26,226 nt of DNA, taken from Saprospiraceae bacterium (GTDB taxonomy: Bacteria; Bacteroidota; Bacteroidia; Chitinophagales; Saprospiraceae). The stretch is taken from the NCBI GenBank assembly GCA_017995875.1, contig JAGOIB010000017.1:2095-28320 (forward strand), written 5' to 3'. Numbering within the stretch: position 1 is the stretch's first letter; each line of letters begins with the position of its first letter. The notes below the pieces were generated by a model, which was not told the origin of the DNA, searched no databases, and worked only from the letters and a program-made list of their open reading frames with translations. A program made the position numbers and the translations under genes. Below, piece after piece: positions 1 through 7,269 of the stretch.

Positions 1-39
1 CAGCCCAACTTTGTTTTTTTTTATTGAAACTATTAGCCT

Positions 40-63
40 ATTGTTGAGCGGAGTCGAAACAAT
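40..63. repeat. small hairpin repeat, copy 1
   Basis: Six-base arms ATTGTT (40-45) and AACAAT (58-63) pair perfectly around a 12-base centre GAGCGGAGTCGA. A second copy lies at 94-117 with the same centre but a different, still complementary, pair of arms. The general form (TGAGC...TCGAA inside short pairing arms) resembles dispersed small palindromes seen in many bacterial genomes. That family link is recollection, not a search result. The element sits downstream of the lolD-like gene and could act as a 3'-end structure. Confidence 0.6.
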
Positions 64-93
64 CAGTCTTTATGGTGATTGAAAGATTTCCCG

Positions 94-117
94 GTCGTTG
101 AGCGGAGCCGAAACGAC
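94..117. repeat. small hairpin repeat, copy 2 with covarying stem
   Basis: Arms GTCGTT (94-99) and AACGAC (112-117) flank the centre GAGCGGAGCCGA, which differs from copy 1 by one base. Compared with copy 1, both arms changed together so that pairing is kept. The element ends where the heptamer repeat at the end of the lolD-like gene begins. Confidence 0.6.
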
Positions 118-141
118 ACTCTTCACTCTTCACTCTTCACT
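117..141 (-). repeat. heptamer tandem repeat over the 3' end of the lolD-like gene
   Basis: On the gene's coding (minus) strand the unit GTGAAGA is repeated three times, followed by a partial unit. The array covers the last codons and the TGA stop (123-125), so the C-terminal residues of the protein are encoded by repeat DNA. It is purine-rich on the mRNA strand, like the other four arrays in this window. Confidence 0.7.
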
Positions 142-815
142 TGTAAAAATCCATCTTTCATCTCATAAATCTCATCACTCAAGGCAGCCAGATCTGTATT
201 GTGTGTTACGATCACCAGGCTTTTTCCCATATCAGTGGTTATGCTCCTCAAAAGTTGATGGACCTGTGCAGAAGTTTCTGTATCCAGGTTGCCGGATGGC
301 TCATCGGCAAGAATAATGTCTGGTTCATTCATCAACGCCCTTCCAATAGCCACCCTTTGTTGCTCTCCACCGGAGAGCTGATTAGGCTTATGATCGCCAC
401 GCTCAGAAAGATGCAAATAGCCCAGGAGTTCACCGGCCCTTTTGAAAGCATCTTTCTTTTTCATTCCGGTGATAAGGGCAGGCATAGCGATATTTTCCAT
501 GGCAGTAAACTCAGGCAGCAAGTGATGAAACTGGAATACAAAGCCAAGATGCTTGCTCCTGAGTGAAGCCAATGCCTTGCTTTTGAGGCCATTGACTTGA
601 ATATCACAAATGGAAACCTGCCCCGCATCAGGAGCATCGAGGGTGCCCAGGATATGCAATAGGGTGCTTTTCCCTGATCCTGATTTTCCAACGATAGCTA
701 CCATTTTACCCCTGGCAATGGAAATACTAACCCCCTTGAGGACTTCCAGTGTACCGTAGTTGCGATAGATTCCTGAAGCTTCGATAGCCCAGTTAGGCTG
801 ATGTTGTCCATTCAT
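123..815 (-). CDS. lolD: ABC transporter ATP-binding protein, LolD-like
   Basis: This is a cytoplasmic ATPase subunit of an ABC transporter, 230 aa, the usual length for the LolD/MacB-type family. Visible motifs in order are Walker [10 protein letters not shown] (residues 43-51), Q-loop Gln95 in [12 protein letters not shown], the signature LSGGEQQR (147-154), Walker B IILADE (167-172), the D-loop NLD (176-178) and the switch histidine in VIVTHN. The [15 protein letters not shown] segment is typical of LolD, which with LolC/E releases lipoproteins from the inner membrane for the outer membrane. No permease gene is adjacent, so the exact substrate (lipoprotein or MacB-like) is inferred. The ATG at 815 is well placed. 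A near match to the -7 box (CAAATTTG, one mismatch) lies at 823-830 on the minus strand. The last residues are encoded by a heptamer repeat. Confidence 0.9.
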   Translation of the reverse strand: MNGQHQPNWAIEASGIYRNYGTLEVLKGVSISIARGKMVAIVGKSGSGKSTLLHILGTLDAPDAGQVSICDIQVNGLKSKALASLRSKHLGFVFQFHHLLPEFTAMENIAMPALITGMKKKDAFKRAGELLGYLHLSERGDHKPNQLSGGEQQRVAIGRALMNEPDIILADEPSGNLDTETSAQVHQLLRSITTDMGKSLVIVTHNTDLAALSDEIYEMKDGFLQVKSEE

Positions 816-908
816 GTAGGCTCAAATTTGCGAAATAAGTAGCATTCGGAGGTGACGCCATTTTGACCCGCTCATACGTTATATTGGAACTAACCTGCTG
901 AAAATTCC

Positions 909-916
909 TATTTTTG
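909..916 (+). promoter_or_regulatory. Bacteroidota-type -7 box upstream of first glycosyltransferase
   Basis: TATTTTTG matches TAnnTTTG exactly. A possible -33 TTG lies at 884-886, 22 bases upstream, at the long end of usual spacing. A run of seven C (918-924) follows directly, between the box and the start codon at 939, giving a very short leader. No other strong promoter is visible in the 816-938 divergent spacer. Confidence 0.45.
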
Positions 917-938
917 TCCCCCCCGCCTGAAAGTGATT

Positions 939-2189
939 ATGAAAGTCCTGTTTCTCTGCAAGAAATTTCCTTATCCGCTTAAAGATGGTGAATCTATAGC
1001 GGTGAGCAATCTTTGCAAAGAACTGAAGGCCCTGGGCTGCGATCTTTCATTGCTAAGCATGAATACCAGCAAGCATTACAGCAATCCTTCCGAACTACCT
1101 CCGGAGTACAATTATTTCACTTCCATCTATACCGTTGATCTTGACAATTCCATCAAACCCTGGAAGGCCATTGCCAGTATGGTGTCCGGTGAATCGTATC
1201 ATATCCGCAGATTTAAGTCCAGCCAGTTCAAGGCTAAGTTGATCGAAGTGCTGAAGCAAGAGACTTTCGATATTATACAACTCGAAACACTCTACCTTGC
1301 TCCATATGTGGAAACGATTCGCGAATATTCTGATGCAAGGATCGTCATGCGCGCACATAATGTAGAACATGAAATCTGGGAAAGGATCACGCAAAACACC
1401 GGATCAAATCTTCGCAAATTGTACCTGGCCTACCTTACCCGCAAATTAAAGGAATATGAAATCGGCCAGTTTCCTGTATATGATTACCTGGTAACACTTA
1501 CTGAAAGGGATCTGCACCAGTTTCTCGCAAAAGGATATACCAATGGTGCCTCAGCAGCTCCAATTGGTTTTGATGCAGAAGCCTATCCTAATGCGCCTCC
1601 AGAATTAGGCACATCGATGTCACTTTGTTTCATTGGTTCGCTTGATTGGGTGCCCAACCTCGAAGGACTCGTATGGTTTCTCGCCAATTGCTGGCCAAAA
1701 ATAAATCAGCGATGGCCGGAGATGACATTACATATTGCCGGAAGAAATACACCCATGTCTTTGTTGGAACTGAAAATGCCAAATGTTTTCGTACATGGTG
1801 AAGTAGCAGACGCCGCTCAATTTATAGCCCGGCATTCAGTAATGATTGTGCCTTTGTTCTCTGGTAGTGGCATGAGAGTAAAAATAGTAGAAGGCATGAT
1901 GATGGGCAAAGTCATCATTACTACATCCGTTGGGAAGGAAGGTATTGATGGAAAGCATCAGGAGGACTTTCTGGTGGCAGATAGCGAAGAGGCCTTTATT
2001 CAGGCTATTCAATTTTGCGTTGAACAGCCCGGACAAGCCCTGGCTATCAGTAAGCATGCACAGGAAAATGCTACCCAACAATTTAATGGAGGTGATGCCG
2101 CACAAAAAATATTTGATATCTATCAGATGCTCATGGGTTACCATGGACAATCTTCAGATTCATCTTCTATCAACTCCAGGACTTCCTAA
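939..2189 (+). CDS. glycosyltransferase, GT4/GT-B type
   Basis: This 416-aa protein has the two-domain GT-B plan. The N-terminal half opens with MKVLFLCKKFPYPLKDGE, and the C-terminal half has FIGSLDWVPNLEG followed by the donor-site segment VPLFSGSGMRVKIVEGMMMGK. That last segment matches the acidic EGMxxGxP-type loop of retaining GT4 enzymes that use nucleotide sugars. The likely role is sugar transfer onto a lipid- or polymer-linked glycan at the inner face of the cytoplasmic membrane; substrate and acceptor cannot be read from sequence. ATG 939 is preferred over GTG 933 because families of this type begin with MKxLFL. It is the first of three co-oriented genes: a second glycosyltransferase begins 15 bases after its stop, then a ribBA-type gene. 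The C-terminal tail (GQSSDSSSINSRTS) is low complexity. Confidence 0.85.
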   Translation: MKVLFLCKKFPYPLKDGESIAVSNLCKELKALGCDLSLLSMNTSKHYSNPSELPPEYNYFTSIYTVDLDNSIKPWKAIASMVSGESYHIRRFKSSQFKAKLIEVLKQETFDIIQLETLYLAPYVETIREYSDARIVMRAHNVEHEIWERITQNTGSNLRKLYLAYLTRKLKEYEIGQFPVYDYLVTLTERDLHQFLAKGYTNGASAAPIGFDAEAYPNAPPELGTSMSLCFIGSLDWVPNLEGLVWFLANCWPKINQRWPEMTLHIAGRNTPMSLLELKMPNVFVHGEVADAAQFIARHSVMIVPLFSGSGMRVKIVEGMMMGKVIITTSVGKEGIDGKHQEDFLVADSEEAFIQAIQFCVEQPGQALAISKHAQENATQQFNGGDAAQKIFDIYQMLMGYHGQSSDSSSINSRTS

Positions 2190-2204
2190 CTCAGACTCTA
2201 TCAC

Positions 2205-3389
2205 GTGCGGATCGTATTTGTCACATCACGTTTTCCTTACCCGGTAGAAAAGGGAGACAAACTGAGGGCTTTTCACCAAATCAGGCTATTGAGCCGGCAT
2301 CATGAGATCCATTTGGTCGCTGTGTCTCATCATAGGATTTCTGCAGAGGATTTGGAGGCAATGTCTTCTTATTGTACTTCTATCAAGGTCTTCAGGATTC
2401 GCAATTGGCTGGTTCCCTTTCAGCTTGCCTTGGGGTGGCTTGAAGGATTGCCCTTGCAGGTAAGCTATTTTCTGGATCGTTCGATCAAGCGGCAAGTACA
2501 GTATCATATCATTCACCTCGACCCCGATCACATTGTTTGTCAGTTGATCAGGGCTTCTCCCTATGTAAGGTCCCTGCCATTCCCCAAAACACTTGACTAT
2601 ATGGATGTGTTTTCAGAAGGGATGCTACAGTTAGCTAAAAAATATCATCCGTTTGGGTTTGTATTCCGCTGGGAAGCGAAACGTCTTGCTGCGTATGAGC
2701 GGACGATTTATAAGGATTTTGATAAGCATACGATTATTTCAAAGCAGGACAGGGATCGATTACGATTGGCCACGCATGACCAGATCAAAGTCATTCCTAA
2801 TGGAGTGGATGATCAATTTGCTCCACGTCTCCAGGGAAATCCACCAACCCACGATCTCGTTTTTGTGGGCAATCTTGGGTATGGTCCCAATACTGCCGCT
2901 GCCCAATATCTTGTGAGGAAACTTTTACCCGAACTAGCGCGACGAGGGCTTAAAATCACTCTTTTATTGGCCGGGGCAAGACCCGGAAGGAAGATTCGTC
3001 AATTGAAACACTACGAAGGAGTCAGCATTCGTGGCTGGGTGGAGGATATAAGGGATGCCTATGCAGATGGTCGTATCTTTGTAGCGCCAATGTTCTCAGG
3101 TTTGGGGTTACAGAATAAGATACTTGAAGCGATGGCGATGGGATTGCCATGTGTGACAACGACCATGGTCAACAATGCGATCGGAGCTGAATTGGGCAAA
3201 GAAATTCTTGTTTCTGATTCATTAGAAGGATTGGCTGATCATATTCAACGGTTGATGGCTGATTCAAAAGAATACAACAGGCTCTCGGAAGCTGCCAGGG
3301 CTTTCGTGATGGCAAATTATCAATGGGAAGACCAGGTAAATAAGCTGGAATCATTTATTAGTGCTAAAAATGTTTACGCAGAGACATGA
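2205..3389 (+). CDS. glycosyltransferase, resembling the PEP-CTERM/EpsH-associated sugar transferase family
   Basis: 394 aa with a GTG start at 2205 (MRIVFVTSRFPYPVEKGDKLR). The C-terminal domain has LVFVGNLGYGPNTAAA and the donor-binding stretch VAPMFSGLGLQNKILEAMA. The length and the opening FPYPxxKGDKLRAFHQI resemble the family I know as TIGR03087 (sugar transferase of exosortase/EpsH-type loci), but no exosortase or PEP-CTERM protein is visible here, so the family name is a resemblance only. It shares the GT-B plan and several motifs (FPYP, MFSG or LFSG, KI.E.M) with the gene before it, which suggests an old tandem duplication. Its TGA stop overlaps the ATG of the next gene by four bases (ATGA), so translation of the two is probably coupled. 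Confidence 0.85.
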   Translation: MRIVFVTSRFPYPVEKGDKLRAFHQIRLLSRHHEIHLVAVSHHRISAEDLEAMSSYCTSIKVFRIRNWLVPFQLALGWLEGLPLQVSYFLDRSIKRQVQYHIIHLDPDHIVCQLIRASPYVRSLPFPKTLDYMDVFSEGMLQLAKKYHPFGFVFRWEAKRLAAYERTIYKDFDKHTIISKQDRDRLRLATHDQIKVIPNGVDDQFAPRLQGNPPTHDLVFVGNLGYGPNTAAAQYLVRKLLPELARRGLKITLLLAGARPGRKIRQLKHYEGVSIRGWVEDIRDAYADGRIFVAPMFSGLGLQNKILEAMAMGLPCVTTTMVNNAIGAELGKEILVSDSLEGLADHIQRLMADSKEYNRLSEAARAFVMANYQWEDQVNKLESFISAKNVYAET

Positions 3390-4516
3390 TATATTCTGAA
3401 CCAGGTGTGATGGAAATGACTTCACAATTAGATACAATCGCTTCAGCGATCGAGGATATCCGGATGGGTAAAGTGGTCATTGTCGTAGATGACGAAGACC
3501 GCGAAAATGAAGGTGACTTCATTTGCGCGGCACAATGTGTGACCCCTGAAATCATCAATTTTATGGCCACCCATGGCAGAGGATTGATATGCGCACCACT
3601 CGATGAGAAGAGAGTAGAGGAGTTGAAACTCCAGATGATGGTTAAAGACAATACCGCCTTACATGAGACAGCCTTTACGGTATCCATAGATCTCATAGGC
3701 TATGGGTGCACCACAGGCATTTCAGCGCAGGACCGCGCGACCGGTATCAGGGCATTGATCAATCCTTCTATCAAGGCAGAAGATTATGCAAGGCCGGGAC
3801 ATATATTCCCATTGAAAGCAAAGACAGGTGGGGTGCTGCGTCGAAGCGGTCATACTGAAGCAGCTATTGATCTTGCCCGTATGGCAGGATTTTATCCGGC
3901 AGGTGTATTGGTTGAAATCCTCAATCAGGATGGGACCATGGCAAGGCTTCCACAGTTGATTGACATCGCGAAGCACCATGGATTAAAAATCATTTCCATC
4001 CAGGACCTGATTTCTTTTCGGATGGAGCGCGAAAGAATAGTCGAACGCATGCCCTCTTATAAAATTTCCTCCAGGTTTGGTGACTGGGAAGTGATTCCAT
4101 TCAAACAAATGATTACCGATGATATTCACCTGGCGCTTGTCAAAGGAAATCCAGGTATGCAACCATCCAGTCTCGTTCGTGTACACAGCATGTCGAGAAC
4201 AGGAGATTTACTTGGCTTAATATTTGGCAACACCGGTAATGAAATCGAACGTGCATTGTCCTTGATCGAACATGAGGGCAATGGTGTTTTCCTCCTCATG
4301 CGGCACAGTGAGTTGTCCGATAATGTTCTTGACGTCCTAAAGTCTTTCGCAGGATACGATGATATTTCTTCCTCCGAACAAAGAGACATCGGTGTAGGCG
4401 CCCAGATATTGCGTGAGATCGGAATTACAAGAATGAAACTCATGTCAAATCACACGGTAGAACGGGTAGGGTTGATTGGCTTTGGTTTAGAGATTGTCGA
4501 GAACGTCAGGTTGTAA
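3386..4516 (+). CDS. ribBA: 3,4-dihydroxy-2-butanone 4-phosphate synthase with degenerate GTP cyclohydrolase II domain
   Basis: 376 aa with two domains. Residues about 12-215 are RibB: DDEDRENEGD, HGRGLICAP, the RPGHIFPL segment and SGHTEAAIDLA carry the substrate- and Mg-binding residues that convert ribulose 5-phosphate to the four-carbon riboflavin precursor. Residues about 225-376 have the RibA fold outline (HLALVKG, VRVHS, TGDLLG, DIGVGAQILREIGI, GLIGFGLEIVENV). However, the three zinc cysteines of RibA are replaced by Ser, Gly and Thr, and the GRxIGL catalytic loop is absent. The protein is therefore probably a working RibB with a non-catalytic RibA-like tail. The start at 3386 overlaps the preceding stop; ATG 3410 or 3416 are alternatives. 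The stop codon is the first three bases of an 8-mer repeat. Confidence 0.9.
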   Translation: MIYSEPGVMEMTSQLDTIASAIEDIRMGKVVIVVDDEDRENEGDFICAAQCVTPEIINFMATHGRGLICAPLDEKRVEELKLQMMVKDNTALHETAFTVSIDLIGYGCTTGISAQDRATGIRALINPSIKAEDYARPGHIFPLKAKTGGVLRRSGHTEAAIDLARMAGFYPAGVLVEILNQDGTMARLPQLIDIAKHHGLKIISIQDLISFRMERERIVERMPSYKISSRFGDWEVIPFKQMITDDIHLALVKGNPGMQPSSLVRVHSMSRTGDLLGLIFGNTGNEIERALSLIEHEGNGVFLLMRHSELSDNVLDVLKSFAGYDDISSSEQRDIGVGAQILREIGITRMKLMSNHTVERVGLIGFGLEIVENVRL

Positions 4517-4545
4517 GAGCGTAAGAGCGTAAGAACGTGAGAAGA
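4514..4545 (+). repeat. octamer tandem repeat starting at the ribBA stop codon
   Basis: There are four units: TAAGAGCG twice, TAAGAACG once, and a weaker TGAGAAGA. The first TAA is the stop codon. The array is purine-rich on the mRNA strand. This is the only period-8 array; the other four in the window have period 7. Confidence 0.7.
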
Positions 4546-4820
4546 GTGGGTTTAGGTGTGGTTGTGCGTGACATGCAAGTGGAAAGTGATAATGGTCCAC
4601 TTTCTGGAGAATAGCGGATCATGTGTCGTTAATTCGCTCGTCATGAGAAGAGCAGATATTGCATTCAAATCAATGGAGATCCCGCCAAATAATACGCGGG
4701 ATGGCGCAAAAGGCGCCACTTGAACGAACAACACTCGTCAATCAACTCTCGATACTCGTAACTCGACACTTTATACTTTCTGCTGCTCTATGCTCTATGC
4801 TCTCTGCTCTCTGCCCTTTG
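4517..4820. other. 304-base convergent spacer between ribBA and porP, rich in hairpins
   Basis: There is no gene here. From left to right it holds the octamer array, a 7-bp hairpin GAAAGTG/CACTTTC at 4582-4604, a 7-bp hairpin ATCCCGC/GCGGGAT at 4679-4702, directly next to it a 6-bp hairpin TGGCGC/GCGCCA at 4702-4718 with a five-base loop, and then the heptamer array of porP. None of the stems is followed by a T-run on either strand, so they are not classical intrinsic terminators. Short open frames across the spacer look like by-products of the repeats. Confidence 0.55.
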
Positions 4821-4821
4821 C
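4731..4821 (-). repeat. heptamer tandem repeat at the porP stop codon
   Basis: There are thirteen consecutive 7-base units in constant phase, degenerate in sequence. Read on the plus strand they run from ACACTCG and ATACTCG types, through ATACTTT, to TCTATGC and TCTCTGC types, ending at 4821, which is the last base of the minus-strand stop codon TAG (4821-4823). On the mRNA strand the units near the stop read like CAGAGAG and CATAGAG, then change to GAGTTAC and GAGTATC types. Confidence 0.75.
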
Positions 4822-5879
4822 TAAAACGTAGGACACATCGACTCATCATTTTCATACAAGCCGGTGAAACTAATAGACAATTCAAAAGCACCCCTGCCGG
4901 GTGATAATGATCCAAGGCTGGTCGTTGTAATGTCATGGCTCAATCCAATCAACAACCCTTCGAGTTCAAAGGCAGTCAGGATGTAGACGGCAGTAGGTTT
5001 CAGGGATGAAGTGGAGGTTTGGTTCATACGAAAGCCACCGCCGATATGGAACGCTTTGTTGTCATAATTGGTAATATCAAATTTGACTAAAGCTGCAGCA
5101 GAAATCATCTGGTGTGGGCCTTCCTGTTGCCAAATAAACCTTGGAAGGATGGAAATATATTCATTGGAGCCTAACTCCATGGAGAGATAGGTCGTCAGTT
5201 TCCGGTCGATCTTAGCATCCGGATATTCAATGTCCTGATCGAGAGAATGTTTATAGAAAGAAATGGAACTACCTGGGATATGGTCCACAGAAATACCTAA
5301 AGATAAACTTGAATATTCGGAAAGAGCTGACATATAGCTCACCCCCAATCCAAGATCCATGAAAGCAAAATTATTGGAAGGAAGGATTTCAGCAGTACTC
5401 AGGGAATATTGATCCAGCCCGTTAAACTGGTCGTTGAAATAAATATTTTCATAGTTCATGTTACGCTGCGCAATCCCAAAATTCAGGCCTGCAGAGAGAA
5501 ACTGTTTTTTATCTGCATTGAGTGCTTTATGATAACTTCCATATAGGGATATGATATTTTGATTGACATTAAAGATGGCAGTGCGGTCAGCGATCAACGA
5601 AAATCCGGCACCGAAAAAATCATCACTTTGCTTTTCATTAAATATCTTGATATCCCCGTAAATGCCCATGGTTGTAAAAGGGCTTTCAATCATGCTCCTC
5701 CATTGATCGCGATACGCCATGGTGATTCGATAGCGACCTTCAATCGATCCGGAAAATGATGGGTTGAGATCAACAGGATGTGCAAAGGCCTGTGTAAATA
5801 ATTTATCCTGGGCAGTAGTAGTTCCAGAAAAAAGCAGACAGCATAGAAGGCCTGTAAAAAGAGTAAAAATTTGCTTCAT
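4821..5879 (-). CDS. PorP/SprF family type IX secretion-associated outer-membrane protein
   Basis: 352 aa with a signal peptide (MKQIFTLFTGLLCCLLFSG, probable cleavage near TTTAQ) followed by DKLFTQAFAHPVDLNPSFSGS, the conserved opening of the PorP/SprF family. Alternating aromatic and polar stretches throughout, and the length, fit a beta-barrel of the outer membrane. The tail DESMCPTF is typical of the family. Members help type IX secretion of partner adhesins, as SprF does for SprB in gliding Flavobacterium. Here the gene is four bases downstream of a cystathionine beta-synthase on the same strand and about 8 kb from the T9SS adhesins, so its client is not given by position. It is the last gene of its run and ends in a heptamer repeat. 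Confidence 0.9.
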   Translation of the reverse strand: MKQIFTLFTGLLCCLLFSGTTTAQDKLFTQAFAHPVDLNPSFSGSIEGRYRITMAYRDQWRSMIESPFTTMGIYGDIKIFNEKQSDDFFGAGFSLIADRTAIFNVNQNIISLYGSYHKALNADKKQFLSAGLNFGIAQRNMNYENIYFNDQFNGLDQYSLSTAEILPSNNFAFMDLGLGVSYMSALSEYSSLSLGISVDHIPGSSISFYKHSLDQDIEYPDAKIDRKLTTYLSMELGSNEYISILPRFIWQQEGPHQMISAAALVKFDITNYDNKAFHIGGGFRMNQTSTSSLKPTAVYILTAFELEGLLIGLSHDITTTSLGSLSPGRGAFELSISFTGLYENDESMCPTF

Positions 5880-5883
5880 AAAA

Positions 5884-7242
5884 TCAGATCATTTGCAGGA
5901 TATCATACTTGGTGAGTATGTGGATATTGCCTGCTTTATCTTTTGCCATGACGGCAGGTACCTTCTTAGTGATATACTTATTGAGTTTGCTGACCGGCAG
6001 ATCTTCATCCACCATAGGCAATGGTTCATCCATAATTTCTGATACAGGCTTTTCAGCATGACTCAATGGATTCTCAAGAATGTAGGTCAATACCGCATTT
6101 TCAGATACGGATCCGACAATCTCGTTTTCTTTCATAACGGGGATTTGGGAAATATCGTATTCCTTCATCAGTTGTAACGCTTGCCTCACTTTATCATCTG
6201 CACCTACAGTAATCAGTTTTTGGTTAGCATGCGCCTTGATCAGGTCTCTGACCATCAGTTCCTTATCAAGGAAACCCCGCTCCCGCATCCAGTCATCATT
6301 ATAGATTTTGCCCACATAGCGGCTGCCATGATCGTGAAAAATAATGACGACTACGTCTTTTTCTGTTAGCCTGTCTTTCAATTGTAATAATCCCGCCAGG
6401 GCACTGCCGGCAGAATAGCCAAGTAATAAACCTTCTTCCCTGGCCAGCCGGCGGGCAGCTAAAGCCGCGTCACCATCGGTTACTTTTTCAAAATGGTCAA
6501 TCAGCTTGAAGTCCACATTGGCAGGCAGGATATCCTCTCCAATGCCCTCAGTGATGTAGGGATAGATTTCCTTTTCATCAAATATGCCGGTTTCATGATA
6601 CTTCTTGAATACACTTCCATAAGTATCGATGCCCCATATCTTAATATCCGGATTCTTTTCTTTCAGAAATTTTGCTGTCCCTGAGATGGTGCCTCCTGTA
6701 CCAACACCTACCACCAGATGAGTGATTTTCCCATCCGTCTGGTCCCATATTTCAGGACCGGTAGTGAGATAATGCGCTTTTGAATTGGAAAGGTTATCAT
6801 ATTGATTAGCCCAGTACGAATCAGGAATTTGTTTGCTCAATCTTTCGGCTACAGAGTAGTAGGATCTGGGGTCTTTAGGCTCAACATTGGTAGGGCAGAC
6901 GATGACCTCAGCGCCAAGCGCCTTGAGCATGTCAAATTTCTCTTTGCTTTGTTTGTCACTGGTCGTAAAGATGCATTTGTATCCTCGCACAGCAGCTACA
7001 AGTGCAATGCCCATCCCTGTATTACCGGATGTACATTCTATGATAGTTCCTCCAGGTTTGAGCTTGCCATTGGCTTCAGCATCATCGATCATCTGGACAG
7101 CCATGCGGTCTTTGATGGAATGGCCGGGATTGAAGGTTTCAACTTTAGCCAGCACCTGGGCCTTGACACCTGTGACCGATTTATGGAGACGGATCATAGG
7201 CGTATTTCCTATGGTCTCCAGCACATTATTACGAATTTTCAT
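5884..7242 (-). CDS. PLP-dependent cystathionine beta-synthase with two C-terminal CBS domains
   Basis: 452 aa. Residues about 1-320 form the fold-type II PLP enzyme. Visible are the PLP lysine in FNPGHSIKDRM, the asparagine-containing loop STSGNTGMGIA-like ECTSGNTGMGIA, the phosphate-binding GVGTGGTISG, and EEGLLLGYSAGSA. Residues about 335-452 hold a tandem pair of CBS domains (GADDKVRQALQLMKEYDISQIPV and the PVSEIMDEPLPMV region), which in this family act as regulatory nucleotide- or AdoMet-binding units. The expected reaction is condensation of serine with homocysteine to cystathionine; a cysteine-synthase role cannot be excluded from sequence. ATG 7242 is preferred over an upstream TTG at 7251. 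It lies between the LysM gene (27-base gap) and porP (4-base gap) and is probably co-transcribed with both. Confidence 0.9.
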   Translation of the reverse strand: MKIRNNVLETIGNTPMIRLHKSVTGVKAQVLAKVETFNPGHSIKDRMAVQMIDDAEANGKLKPGGTIIECTSGNTGMGIALVAAVRGYKCIFTTSDKQSKEKFDMLKALGAEVIVCPTNVEPKDPRSYYSVAERLSKQIPDSYWANQYDNLSNSKAHYLTTGPEIWDQTDGKITHLVVGVGTGGTISGTAKFLKEKNPDIKIWGIDTYGSVFKKYHETGIFDEKEIYPYITEGIGEDILPANVDFKLIDHFEKVTDGDAALAARRLAREEGLLLGYSAGSALAGLLQLKDRLTEKDVVVIIFHDHGSRYVGKIYNDDWMRERGFLDKELMVRDLIKAHANQKLITVGADDKVRQALQLMKEYDISQIPVMKENEIVGSVSENAVLTYILENPLSHAEKPVSEIMDEPLPMVDEDLPVSKLNKYITKKVPAVMAKDKAGNIHILTKYDILQMI

Positions 7243-7269
7243 CGGGGGCAAAGATGCAAAAAATAGGCC

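Noticed and set aside
10..24. T-run as an intrinsic terminator for an upstream plus-strand gene
   Set aside because: The run of T is present, but no stem can be seen because the window starts 13 bases earlier.
2205..3389. exosortase/PEP-CTERM system
   Set aside because: Only the second glycosyltransferase resembles that family; no exosortase or PEP-CTERM protein occurs in the window.
4659..4904. 81-aa plus-strand frame between ribBA and porP
   Set aside because: It spans hairpins, the heptamer array and the antisense of porP; no coding character.
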